Part shown: piece by piece, positions 1-10,233 of the stretch
Position numbering within the stretch: position 1 is the stretch's first letter
Layout of the letters: each line of letters opens with the position of its first letter
Source: Symbiodinium natans
Taxonomy: Eukaryota > Sar > Dinophyceae > Suessiales > Symbiodiniaceae
Direction of reading: 5' to 3'
Assembly: GCA_905221605.1 (NCBI GenBank)
Contig: CAJNDS010002120.1
Span: 282,501 to 346,500, forward strand
DNA: 64,000 nucleotides
The notes under the pieces: generated by a model
What the model was told of the DNA's origin: nothing
Seen by the model: the letters and a program-made list of their open reading frames with translations, nothing else
The model's database searches: none
Made by a program: the position numbers and the translations under genes

Positions 1-275
1 TCCAAAGCAACCATGTGGAAGCCAGGCAGCTTGAAGCGTGCCAAAACAACCAACGAAACGGCCAAAAAGAGGCACGGTCACCGGGGAACTTTAGATCAGC
101 ACCCCATCAAGCAAAACAAAAATCCAGAATGTAAGCAATCAGCGCCCCAGCAAGCCCCTCCTAGTCTTTCTCATCGTGAGTGGTTCGAGGGTGGAGTGGA
201 AAAGCCAAAAACAGAGGGTTTAACAAACAAAAACATAAGGATAATAAAATTAGAATTAGGTGTTTCTTTTTTGGT

Positions 276-1107
276 GCGACTGAAAGTTCCTCGGTGACCG
301 TGCCTCTCTTTGGGCTCCTGGACCCTGGACCGCTCCATGACAGAGTCCCCCATCCCCACTCCCTTCTGTCATGGTTTCTTCTTGTGTCTGTTTCAAGTCA
401 GTCTGTGTCTTTCTCCATCTTTCTTCTTGGCGGTCACGTTTTCTTCTTCTGTTTCGAGTCATTCTGCGGCGTTCCCCTATCCCCGCTCCCTTCTGTCATG
501 GAGTTGTCCAAGTGCCCAAGAAGAGACGCGGTCACCGGGGAACATCAAAAGAAGAAGCACCTAATTTTGTTAACCGTTTGTTAACCTCTGCTTGTGGCTT
601 TTCCCCACCCCACCCTCGAACCACTCAAGATGTGTCTTCCTCCATGTTTTCTCTTGGCGGTCACGTTTTCTTCTTTTGTTTGTTTCAAGTCATTCGATAT
701 GCATTTCTCCATTCTGGCGGTCACGAATTCTTGCTTTGTGTGTTTCAAGTGTCCTTCTATGTCGTTCTCCATGTTTCTTCTTCATTTGTCTGTTTCAAGT
801 AATTCTATGTGTTTTTCCATTTTTCCTCTTGGTGGTCACATTTTCTTCTTTTGTCTGTTTCAAGTCATTCTGTGTCTTTCTTCATTTTCCCTCTTGGCGG
901 TCACGTTCTATTCTTTTGTTTCAAAAACATGAGGTTAACAAAATTAGGTGCTTCTTTTTTCGGTGCGACTGAAAATGACTCGGCGACCGTGCCTGTCTTT
1001 GACCCTGGACCGCTCCATGACAGAGTCCCACATCCCCACTCCCTACTGTCATGGAGCGGTCCAAGAGCCCACAAAGAGACGCGGTCACCGGGGAACTTTC
1101 AGTCGCG
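276..1107. repeat. Foldback and irregular direct repeats
   Basis: Arms around 963-1025 and 1047-1107 are inverted copies (GGACCGCTCCATGACAG opposite CTGTCATGGAGCGGTCC, with GGTGACCG/CGGTCACC ends) and would fold into a long hairpin. Another pair lies at 276-342 and 494-548. Between them, irregular 60-110-bp units with GGCGGTCACG recur at about 429, 657, 716, 833 and 897. Confidence 0.75.
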
Positions 1108-1136
1108 GGAGCCGCAAAGCTCCAGAATGAATACGA

Positions 1137-1138
<2 letters not shown>

Positions 1139-1184
<46 letters not shown>

Positions 1185-1545
1185 TACGAGCAGAACGAAT
1201 ACGAGCAGAATGAATTCCGAGCAGAACGAGAACGAACACGAGACGAGCAGAAAAGAAAGAATACGAGCAGACTGAATACGAGCAGAAAGACAACGAAAAC
1301 GAGCAGACTGAAATCGAGCAGAAAGAGGAATACGAGCCGAAAGAGAACGAATACGCGCAAAATGAAGCAGAAAGAGAACGATAACGAGCAGAATGGGGGA
1401 ATACGAGCAAAGAGAGAACGAATACGAGCAGAATGAATACGAGCAGAGAGAGAACGAATACGAGCGGAATGAATACGAGCAGAAAGAAATGCATACGAGC
1501 AGAATGAAAACGAGCAGAATAAAAGCGAATACGAGTAAATGAGTA
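1139..1545 (+). repeat. GA microsatellite and derived GAACGAATACGAGCAGAAT minisatellite
   Basis: (GA) runs at 1139-1179, followed by irregular units of about 19-25 bp built from AATACGAGCAGA. Low-complexity Ser/Leu- or Glu/Arg-rich frames here are artefacts. Confidence 0.9.
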
Positions 1546-1689
1546 AAATGAGGTTGGGGGACAGGACTTACTAATGAAAAATGTGAACTTTAGATATCTT
1601 ATTGTTTTGGGATTCTCTGGGTGGATGTGTTTTTCTCTAGAATCGAAACAGCGGCTCTACTAGAGATTGCTCGACCCGGAGCTGCTGAA

Positions 1690-1760
1690 CCCTAAACCCT
1701 AAACCCTAAACCCTAAACCCCAAACCCCAAACCCTAAACCTAAACCCTAAACCCTGAACC
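1690..1760. repeat. Telomere-like array, CCCTAAA strand
   Basis: About ten CCCTAAA units with CCCCAAA variants. Confidence 0.95.
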
Positions 1761-1880
1761 CAAAACAGACAGCCCAGATCCATATCGAGCCATCAGAATC
1801 CATCAGAAGGAAGCCACCCCCGCCACCCTGCACTGATAACTAAGAGTTCCCATCACTCCTCTACAAAAACTTGGGACCTC

Positions 1881-2000
1881 AAATGGGGGGGCTTCCTATA
1901 ATCGGGTACCCCTTTGGTACCCCTTTTCACCCCCCAAATACAGCCGAATCCCTCTGAGAAGGACGCCTAGGAGGGTATCCCTATTATCGTAAACCCCCAA
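1881..2000. mobile_element. MITE-like element, family A
   Basis: About 120 bp with imperfect inverted ends (ATGGGGGGGCTTCCTATAAT opposite ATTATCGTAAACCCCCAAA). Followed directly by a telomere-like array. Confidence 0.6.
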
Positions 2001-2001
2001 A

Positions 2002-2042
2002 GCCCTAAACCCTAAACCCTTAAACCCGAAACCCGAAACCCC
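2002..2042. repeat. Telomere-like array, CCCTAAA strand
   Basis: Short, degenerate (CCCGAAA variants). It abuts the right end of the palindromic element at 1881-2000. Confidence 0.85.
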
Positions 2043-2205
2043 CACAAACGCCCCTCGGGTCCTTGGATCTGTGGCTTGGCCTATGTCCGGAGACCCGGGC
2101 ACCTCGGCAGAGGGAGCGGAGTGTTGAAAGACATGTGGGGGTTCACGAAGATAGAAAACTCCCAAGATAGGGTTTAGGGCCCAAGATAGGGCGCTAAAAG
2201 ATCCC

Positions 2206-2254
2206 CGTAAAATAGGGACCCCAACGAGGTATGCCCTATTTGCGGAAACCCCCA
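2206..2254. mobile_element. MITE-like fragment, family A
   Basis: Contains AAATAGGGACCCCAACGAGG and the end CTATTTGCGGAAACCCCCAG. Similar fragments occur at 16168-16220, 6290-6440 and 10285-10315. Confidence 0.45.
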
Positions 2255-2690
2255 GTTGGGATTTTTGTCGTAATGTCTTTCTAAGCCTGCAAACGCTTTT
2301 TCATCGCGACAGGCCCCAGAATCACGCCCAGAATCCCAGCATTTTGGGAGTGCCCTTTCCCCGACACCACGAGAATATGGCCCAGAGAATCCCGCCAAAC
2401 ATGGGCAGAGGGGCGACGTCCCCAACTCGAAAACCAAGAAGTCTGAGACTCCAAGTCACGTCAAGCTTTTTCGTCCCCTGAACCATGGTTTTGCTCGGAA
2501 TAAAGGAGTTAGTACAAAGAGTGCTCGTAGCAGACGAAACGCTCAACCCTAAAGCCCATACCGACAAATCTGGGACTGAGGCCTATGGCCTACATGGGTT
2601 CCTGGCTCGCTTGAGGGTTACATGCGTACTCGTCGGATGGATTGCATGTTTCGGGCCGTCGGCCGTCGATTTTTTGAGTTGGCCGGCTTC
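2255..2690. other. No recognisable feature
   Basis: Anonymous sequence. Short open frames on both strands lack domains. Confidence 0.5.
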
Positions 2691-2696
2691 GGGGTG

Positions 2697-3056
2697 TCAC
2701 ATCCTCGCTTGCTTCTTTGCAATCCTTGGGCTGCGGGCTGGGATGAACGATGAACGTCCTCGTTCTATCTTCGCGAACCCAGACGTCCAGAAGCTGACGA
2801 CAGTTACGAGGATGGCGACGTCCATGCACACGCCCAGCTGGAAGCGCGATTGCAAATCCCGGAGTCTGGACGCAGGCAGCGAACCCATCGAACGGCTCAC
2901 AACGTAGGATTCCACGTGCGTGCCAGTTTTTTGGGATACCAATGCAAGCCACGAGAGCACGACTTCCACCCAGAAACACCACGAAATGCACACGGGGGCC
3001 GAGGCGAGAGCGCAGTTCGACAACATCCACGAAGCCAAAAGTGCTCCCTTGGCCAT
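2697..3056 (-). CDS. Hypothetical hydrophobic protein
   Basis: 119-residue frame starting ATG at 3056 in a favourable context (AACATGGCC). Two hydrophobic stretches are visible: residues 1-40 (MAKGALLASWMLSN ... WVEVVLSWLALV) and about 80-93 (VCMDVAILVTVVSFW). It could be a small membrane protein or a signal-bearing exon. The start lies just inside a telomere-like array (3093-3155). No homologue is recognised, and hydrophobic frames can arise by chance. Confidence 0.25.
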   Translation of the reverse strand: MAKGALLASWMLSNCALASAPVCISWCFWVEVVLSWLALVSQKTGTHVESYVVSRSMGSLPASRLRDLQSRFQLGVCMDVAILVTVVSFWTSGFAKIERGRSSFIPARSPRIAKKQARM

Positions 3057-3092
3057 GTTTCGAGGCCGGCACGGTGAAAAAAAAAGAAAAAG

Positions 3093-3155
3093 TTTAAGGT
3101 TTAGGGTTTAGGGTTTAGGGTTCAGGGTATAGCGTTTAGGGTTTAGGGTTTAGGG
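3093..3155. repeat. Telomere-like array, TTTAGGG strand
   Basis: About eight units, preceded by an A-rich tract. Confidence 0.95.
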
Positions 3156-4889
3156 AAAAAAGTATGCACTGCGTCCAAAATGCGATCACCGCTCGGGGAA
3201 TAACGTCCGCGTATCTCGCATTTCGCAGCCGCCGCGCGAGCAACTCCATGAAACCCTCCTTTACTGTGAACGCCCCTGGAATATTCACACTGCTTGGGGA
3301 AAAGCACGTTTTACCTGTCAAGTTTATCCTGCCGCCGACTATTAACGGAGCCTGACAGCAACCAACACTCACACCTCGTGCAGATCAGGAGGCTGGCTTG
3401 GGTGCAACATTCAGCTCCAGCGAGTCCTGCACAGAGCTGAGAAACAAGGCCAACTCCTAGCTTTTTAAAACCCCCCACTGTCACATCTACCAAAGCTTCC
3501 CTACCCACACACAATGTGGGCTCGGTGTGGGCTTGGGCCTTGCCCGGCCCCGCCCTTCCCGCTTACGCCCTGCCCAACCACTGCCACGTCCGCATGCCTT
3601 CCCAGTACCTAGGCCCCTGGGATCAGAGGGTTTTCGGGCTTCTGTCCCAGCCACGGCCTCTGGTTTCGACTCGCACCCTACCATCCCTCCCTGCACCACA
3701 CGGAGTGCAGAGCATGTTCTTCTAAGGTCTGCTCATGTTTTGACAAAAGACACTCTCGCACGTTGGTGGAACATGCGCAGAAGGTCAGCTGCTTTGCTTT
3801 GAAGTGTTGGCTTTGTCCACCAACCGCATTGGAATTCTGCATGGCACCATCTTCCGGCCCTGATTTGCCAATCTACTGCTGCCCAGACTTGCAATTCATC
3901 CCCCACCCCAAACTCCTCTTGGAGGAAGCCGGTGCCGATGTGCGTGGGGTCGAAGACCTGAAGGGATCGGAAGGACAACTTTGCTCTACTTTCGTCTGGA
4001 CATGGCAAAGGCAAAGGCAAAGGCAAGCGCTTGAGACATCTTGAACCCTAAACCCTAAACCCTAAACCCCAAACCCTAAACCCAACGATATCTTCCAGGA
4101 TCGAGGATCTCGAGCCAGATCCAAGGTCTGGGCCGCAAGGAAAGTGTCGGAAGCCTCCAGGTTCGGAAGCGGCATAGGTGGACTCCGCATTGGACTCCTG
4201 CCAACATCAACCGACACATCGGTCAACAGCACAAGCCAGAGAAGCCAGCAAGCAATGGCGTTTCAGGGGCCATTCCGAAACCTCCGCCACCCCATATCTA
4301 CTTCCGAGCAGCTTCAACGACAACTTCTCAAAAGATTGTAACAATTACAAAAACAATGCATGCCTGAGGCTGCTCCTGGGGCCCGTGTCTGCGTCCACGG
4401 GGCTCTCGACGGGCCCGAACGACAACAAGTCCGCCATGACTGTCTCCTTGTGCTGGGAGATTGAAAGTCACAGAACCACTCTGAAAATACAAGACTCACT
4501 CCCCGCAAAAGCATGATACGCTTAGGTTTGCAGGTGCTGAAACATCCAAACCCGCCGACACTCTGCGTGAGTCAAGGCCTGCAGCCAAGTAGCGGGACTG
4601 GCATCGTCCATATCTGTACGTGGAGAGGTGCCGAGCCTCATGTCTCGGTTGCTCTGCAGTAGCTGCAAGCCACACAGCGAACTCAACCCGGCAAAGCTGC
4701 AGTCCACCCCACTACAGGCAATCTTAAGAGGCTATATGCTATACCCATAGCTGATCAGCCAAGCGACGTCCCACTGCCTGCTTTGGGCATCTCCGAAGCA
4801 TGGCTGTCATGCTTCGCCTTCGCATCCTCCGCCTGCGCGAGCGGATCCAACTCCTCCAACTTGGGCCTTGCTCAGAGGCGTTTCATGCT
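3156..4889. other. No recognisable gene
   Basis: Anonymous apart from the telomere-like array at 4044-4083 and a short AGGCAA repeat at 4006-4025. Open frames under 115 codons on both strands show no domains. Confidence 0.5.
4044..4083. repeat. Telomere-like array, CCCTAAA strand
   Basis: About five to six units. Confidence 0.95.
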
Positions 4890-4987
4890 GGGATGTTCTC
4901 CCTTATACTACCAGTCCTTAATAGGGACTCTAATAGGGGGTACGATGATCCCGATTAAGGAGCTGCTCGTATAAGGGGGAACATCCC
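4890..4987. mobile_element. MITE-like element, family B
   Basis: 98 bp. Ends GGGATGTTCTCCCTTATAC and GTATAAGGGGGAACATCCC are complementary with one mismatch. The interior has AGTCCTTAATAGGGA and GATTAAGGAGC. Confidence 0.75.
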
Positions 4988-5082
4988 AAGCTTGTAGGAT
5001 CGCGCAGGAGCACCCCACAGTCCCTCTGAAGGCATCCTGAGGATGCGGCAAGCTCTCGGCCAAAGTGAGAAGCACCTCTGGA

Positions 5083-5136
5083 GGTTTAGGGTCTCAGAGG
5101 GTTTAGGGCTTGGGGCTTAGGGTTTAGGGTTTAGGC
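5083..5136. repeat. Telomere-like array, TTTAGGG strand, degenerate
   Basis: Includes TTGGGGC and TCTCAGAGGG interruptions. Confidence 0.85.
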
Positions 5137-5277
5137 TTGTGGTTCTTCCATGGCAGCAACTCCACCACACGAAAGCTGCCCGTGACACTCGTGCGAAACT
5201 AGATTCGCTAGCACCCTTGGGCCTGGGGCCCAAAGAAAACTCAGAAAGGTCCAAGATGTGGGTGGTTGTCAACATGA

Positions 5278-5345
5278 TGGTCCCTTTTTGGACCCCTATT
5301 TTAATACGGCGCCTAATAATTAGGGTACCCAAAAATAAGGAACCA
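5278..5345. mobile_element. MITE-like element, family A, short
   Basis: 68 bp. TGGTCCCTTTTTGGACCCCT pairs imperfectly with AGGGTACCCAAAAATAAGGA then ACCA. Confidence 0.5.
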
Positions 5346-5615
5346 CCTATGTAGGTCTCCACTGAGTCTTCACTTGACGTTGCAGCCCCAAAACCCCAAA
5401 AGCCTCCCAAAAACCTCCCAAAAGTCTCCCAGAAAAGTCGAGTTGGCTGTGGATTGCGCCACTGTTCAACGTCCGATGCAGTTTTGAAGCCGGCTCTGCC
5501 CCGAGTCCGCCGCGCGCCTCATCGGAAGTCACATGGGCCTCCTCCTCTTCCTCCATCTCATAGGGTGCAAAGATGAGTTCGGCCTCCCACTCCCACCAAT
5601 GGACTGCTGACTTCA

Positions 5616-5680
5616 GGGTTTAGGGTTTAGGGTTTAGGGTTTAGGGTTTAGGGTTTAGGGCTTAGGGTTTAGGGTTTAGG
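5616..5680. repeat. Telomere-like array, TTTAGGG strand
   Basis: About nine units. Confidence 0.95.
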
Positions 5681-5875
5681 ATGACTGAATCACGCGGACT
5701 CACTGTATACACAGGACAGCAAGGGCGAGCTTGTCGAAGCACGAGAAAGCAAGAGGCTGGCTCACATCGCAGCCCGCATTCTGCCTGAATCTCGTCTGGC
5801 TGCTGATCCAGAAGCTGCTCAAAGCGCGGCATGTGCGAAAGAAGAGCCTTTCCATGAGACCAACAAGAGCCATGC

Positions 5876-5920
5876 CTAAGCCCTAAGCCCTAAGCCCTAA
5901 ACCCTAAACCCTAAACCCCT
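5876..5920. repeat. Telomere-like array, CCCTAAG/CCCTAAA
   Basis: Begins with CCCTAAG variants and ends with CCCTAAA. Confidence 0.9.
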
Positions 5921-6047
5921 TGAAGTCTTGCGGCCCACTGTGATGCTGCAACCTCGCTGAACTTCCCAAGCCTCACTTTCCGTGTCCCAGAAGGTAGAGC
6001 CACGCTTCTCCTGCACTCCGATCTTTGTACGTGCATCATCGCAAGGC

Positions 6048-6104
6048 TCTAAACCCCAAACCCCAAACCCCAAGCCCCAAACCCCAAACCCTAAACCCTA
6101 AACA
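6048..6104. repeat. Telomere-like array, CCCCAAA/CCCTAAA
   Basis: Mainly CCCCAAA variants. A short relic (6318-6344) lies further right. Confidence 0.9.
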
Positions 6105-6639
6105 TCTGCATCTTTCCTCCCGAATTGCAAGACGCGCCCCCAAAGAGTCCCGTCGATCCATCGCTTTAGAATGCTGACAACTTCCATCCCCAAATATTCC
6201 AAAAGGAAGATCCCACAATTTTGCTGGTCACTCTTGTGGCATATCACCCTACCCCGGACAATGCTCACGTGCGGCCTTACAAAGATAAGGGACCCCAAAT
6301 TTAAAAAAAAATAGATTCTAACCCTAAACCCTAAACACTAAACCACTATAATCAGGACCCCAACAAGGGTCCCCCTGCTGGAACCACACAAAACGAAACC
6401 GCCAAAAATAGATTCCCTTATTGATCAGGACCCCAACAAGCCTAAACCCTAAACTACCACTAGAAGAGGGATGGCCCGAAAGCATCGATTTGCCGTGCGT
6501 TGACTCCATGCACTTGACTCTTTGTAATCGAACTGTATGCACTTGGAGAAATGTATGCCCTTACATGGTTGCATAGTCACTTGTACACTGCACTTGTATG
6601 CACTGGAACTGCATGGCATTCAAGTGTGTGGGACCATGG

Positions 6640-8915
6640 TATTTGCGATGGTTTTGGAACCAGCGAATTCGGGGACCATGGTATTTGCGATGGTTTTGGA
6701 ACCGGCGAGTTCGGGGACCATGGTATTTGCGATGCTTTTGGAACCAGCGAATTCGGGGACCATGGTTGTCGCGATGGTTTTGGAACCAGCGAATTCGGGG
6801 ACCATGGTATTTGCGATGCTTTTGGAGACCATGGTATTTGCGATGGTTTTGGAACCAGCGAATTCGGAGACCATGGTATTTGCGATGCTTTTGGAAGCAG
6901 CGAATTCGGGGACCATGGTATTTGCGATGCTTTTGAAAACAGCGACTTCGGGGACTATGGTATTTGCCATGCTTTCGAAAACAGCGAATTCGAAAACATC
7001 ATCCCCAAGTTGTTTGCGAGGATTTCGAAGCTCCACAATTCCGCGCCCACGTTATTTACGAGGATTTCGAAGCCCCACAGTTCCGCGCCCACGTTATTTG
7101 CAAGGGTTTCGAAGCCCGAGAATTCCGCGCCCACGTTATTTGCTAGGTTTTCAAAGCCCCAGAATTCCGCGCCCATGTTATTTGCGAGGTTTTGAAAGCC
7201 CCGGCGTACTACGTCTGTACTACAAAAGTCGACTTTCCAGCCACGGAAGCTCCGGGTGTGGGGACCATGGTATTTGCGATGGTTTTGGAACCAGCGAATT
7301 CGGGGACCATGGTATTTGCGATGCTTTTGGAAGCAGCGAATTCGGGGACCATGGTATTTGCGATGCTTTTGAAAACAGCGACTTCGGGGACTATGGTATT
7401 TGCGATGCTTTCGAAAACAGCGAATTCGAAAACATCGTCCCCAAGTTGTTTGCGAGGATTTCGAAGCTCCACAATTCCGCGCCCACGTTATTTACGAGGA
7501 TTTCGAAGCCCCACAGTTCCGCGCCCACGTTATTTGCAAGGGTTTCGAAGCCCGAGAATTCCGCGCCCACGTTATTTGCTAGGTTTTCAAAGCCCCAGAA
7601 TTCCGCACCCATGTTATTTGCGAGGTTTTGAAAGCCCCGGCGTATTACGTCTGTACTACAAAAGTCGACTTTCCAGCCACGGAAGCTCCGGGTGTGGGGA
7701 CCATGGTATTTGCGATGGTTTTGGAACCAGCGAATTCGGGGACCATGGTATTCGCGATGGTTTTGGGGAACCAGCGAGGTCGGGGACCATGGTTGTCGCG
7801 CTGGTTTTGGAACCAGCGAATTCGGGGACCATGGTATTTGCGATGGTTTTGGAACCAGGACCATGGTATTTGCGATGGTTTTGGAAAAACCAGCAAAAGA
7901 CAAAAACATCCCCGTGTCTTCACGCGCGCGGAAGTCCGTTACCGTGCTATTTGCGGTGTTTTCAAGCGTGCAGATGTCCGTTACCGTGCTCTTTGCGGTG
8001 TTTTTCAAGCGCCCAGATGTCCGTTACCATGCTACTTGCGGTGTTTTTCAGGCGCCCAGATGTCCGTTACCATGCTATTTGCGGTGTTTTCCACCACCCA
8101 GATGTCCGTCACCATGCTATTTGCGGTGTTTTTCAGCACCCAGATGTCCGTCACCATGCTATTTGTGGTGTTTTCAAGCATGTCCGGAATTCCGCTTCCA
8201 TGCTATTTGCGAGGTTTTCGCATGTCCGGAATTCCACTTCCATGCTATTTGCGGTGTTTTCATGCGCCCAAATGTCCGTTACCATGCTACTTGCGGTGTT
8301 TTCAAGCGCCCAGATGTCCGTTACCATGCTCTTTGCGGTGTTTTCTAGCATGTCCGGAATTCCGCTTCCATGCTATTTGCGAGGTTTTCGCATGTCCGGA
8401 ATTCCGCTTCCATGCTATTTGCGAGGTTTTCAAGCATGTCCGGAATTCCGCTTCCATGCTATTTGCGAGGCTTTCGCATGTCCGGAATTCCGCTTCCATG
8501 CTATTTGCGGTGTTTTCATGCGCCCAGATGTCCGTTACCATGCTACTTGCGGTGTTTTCAAGCGCCCAGATGTCCGTTACCATGCTCTTTGCGGTGTTTT
8601 CAAGCATGTCCGGAATTCCGCTTCCATGCTATTTGCGAGGTTTTCGCATGTCCGGAATTCCGCTTCCATGCTATTTGCGAGGTTTTCAAGCATGTCCGGA
8701 ATTCCGCTTCCATGCTATTTGCGAGGTTTTCGCATGTCCGGAATTCCGCTGCCATGCTATTTGCGGTGTTTTCAAGCGCCCAGATGTCCGTTACCGTGCT
8801 ATTTGCGGTGTTTTCGCGCGCGCGGAATTCGGCTTCCATGCTATTTGCGGTGTTTTCAAGCGCCCAGATGTCCGTTACCATGCTATTTTGCGGTGTTTTC
8901 AGACGCCCGGGGCGT
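6640..8915 (+). repeat. 42-bp minisatellite with diverged sub-families
   Basis: About 54 units of 42 bp. Three sub-families occur in blocks: GAATTCGGGGACCATGGTAT type (6640-6990, 7262-7420, 7698-7890), GAGGATTTCGAAGCCCCACA type (6990-7200, 7425-7636) and CGGAATTCCGCTTCCATGCT or CAGATGTCCGTTACCATGCT type (7910-8915). All share a core near ATTTGCGAGGTTTTC. Because 42 is divisible by three, reading frames stay open across the array, but this is not evidence of a protein. Confidence 0.9.
6826..7697 (+). repeat. Higher-order 436-bp direct duplication within the 42-bp array
   Basis: 6826-7261 and 7262-7697 are near-identical, each ending in a CCGGCGTACTACGTCTGTAC segment related to the 61-bp repeat. 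The offset is 436 bp. Confidence 0.85.
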
Positions 8916-9250
8916 CCGCAGCGTACTACATCCGTACTACAAAAAGTCGACTTTCCAGCCACGGAAGCTCCGCGCGGAAGCTCCGGGCGTCCCCGACGTA
9001 CTACATTTGTACTACAAAAGTCGACTATCCAGCCACGGAAGCTCCGGGTGTCCGCGGCGTACTACATTTGTACTACAAAAGTCGACTTTCCTGCCACGGA
9101 AGCTCCGGGTGTCCGCGGCGTACTACGTTTGTACTACAAAAGTCTACTTTCCAGCCACGGAAGCTCCGGGTGTCCCCGGCGTACTACGTCTGTACTACAA
9201 AACTCGACTTTCCAGCCACGGAAGCTCCGCGTGTCCGTACTACAAAAGTC
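8916..9250 (+). repeat. 61-bp tandem repeat, about five units
   Basis: Units contain GTACTACAAAAGTCGACTTT then CCAGCCACGGAAGCTCCGGG. GTCGAC (or variants) recurs at 9020, 9081, 9142 and 9203, exactly 61 bp apart. Single copies also occur at the ends of the 436-bp duplications. Confidence 0.9.
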
Positions 9251-9815
9251 GACTTTGGCACCGTGACCACGCCGAAACCCGCAGAGGGGTTACGTTCGTA
9301 TGTCAAAAAAACGCAAAAACACGATGGTTTTGGCACCGCGCCAACGCCGAAACCCGCAGAGGGGTTACGTTCGTATGTCAAAAAACGCAAAAACACGATG
9401 GTTTTGGCACCGCGCCAACGCCGAAACCCGCAGAGGGGTTACGTTTGTATGTCAAAAAAGGCAAAAACACGATGGTTTTGGCACCGCGCCAACGCCGAAA
9501 CCCGCAGAGGGGTTACGTTTGTATGTCAAAAAAGGCAAAAACACGATGGTTTTGGCACCGCGCCAACGCCGAAACCCGCAGAGGGTTGTCTGCGCCCACG
9601 AAAAAAAGTTCCAAAAACGACGGTTTTAGCACCGCGACCCGGCGATTACCCGCAGAGGGTTGTCCGCGGTCAGAAAGAAACGTCAAAAAACGACGGTTTT
9701 GGCACTGCGACCACGCCGAAACCCGCAGAGGGTTGTCCGCGGACACAAAGAAACGTAAAAAAACGACGGTTTTAGCACCACGACCACGCCGAAACCCGCA
9801 GAGGGTTGCAATCCC
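9251..9815 (+). repeat. 73-75-bp tandem repeat, about eight units
   Basis: CCCGCAGAGG recurs at 9278, 9353, 9427, 9501, 9575, 9649, 9722 and 9795. Units include GATGGTTTTGGCACCGCG and an A-rich tract. Divergence increases towards the right end. Confidence 0.9.
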
Positions 9816-9906
9816 GATTGGCGATGTCAACCCAGCCCGCCGCCTTAGAAAGAGTAATTTTAATTTAGAAATCTAGGACTGGGTACGAAGGTCTAGGCAA
9901 TTCACT

Positions 9907-10233
9907 CATTGCAATTCACTCTATGCAATTCACTCTATGCACTTCACTCTATGCACTTCACTCTATGCACTTCACTCTATGCACTTCACTCTATGCACTT
10001 CACTCTATGCACTTGACTCTGTGCACTTCACTCTATGCACTTCACTCTATGCACTTCACTCTATGCACTTCACTCTATGCGCTTCACTCTATGCACTTCA
10101 CTCTGTGCACTTGACTCTATGCACTTCACTCTATGCACTTCACTCTGTGCGCTTCACTCTATGCACTTCACTCTATGCACTTCGCTCTATGCGCTTCACT
10201 CTATGCACTTCACTCTATGTACTTCACTCTATG
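9907..10233 (+). repeat. 14-bp tandem repeat
   Basis: About 23 copies of CACTCTATGCACTT with a few substitutions. Three units equal 42 bp, so all frames read as repeated 14-residue peptides. This is treated as non-coding. Confidence 0.95.

Noticed and set aside
1085-1494. Ser/Leu-rich minus-strand frames
   Set aside because: Derived from the GA microsatellite and its minisatellite.
6537-7631. 364-codon and 214-codon repetitive open frames
   Set aside because: Lies within the 42-bp minisatellite; both strands and all frames stay open because the period is divisible by three.
6640-8915. CRISPR-like array
   Set aside because: Units are contiguous tandem repeats with no unique spacers, and the context is eukaryotic.
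7192-9876. 894-codon plus-strand open frame (and the 715-codon frame starting at 7628)
   Set aside because: It spans tandem repeats of periods 42, 61 and 74. Several frames are open at once and the 61- and 74-bp parts rotate frame each unit, so openness comes from repeat composition, not coding.
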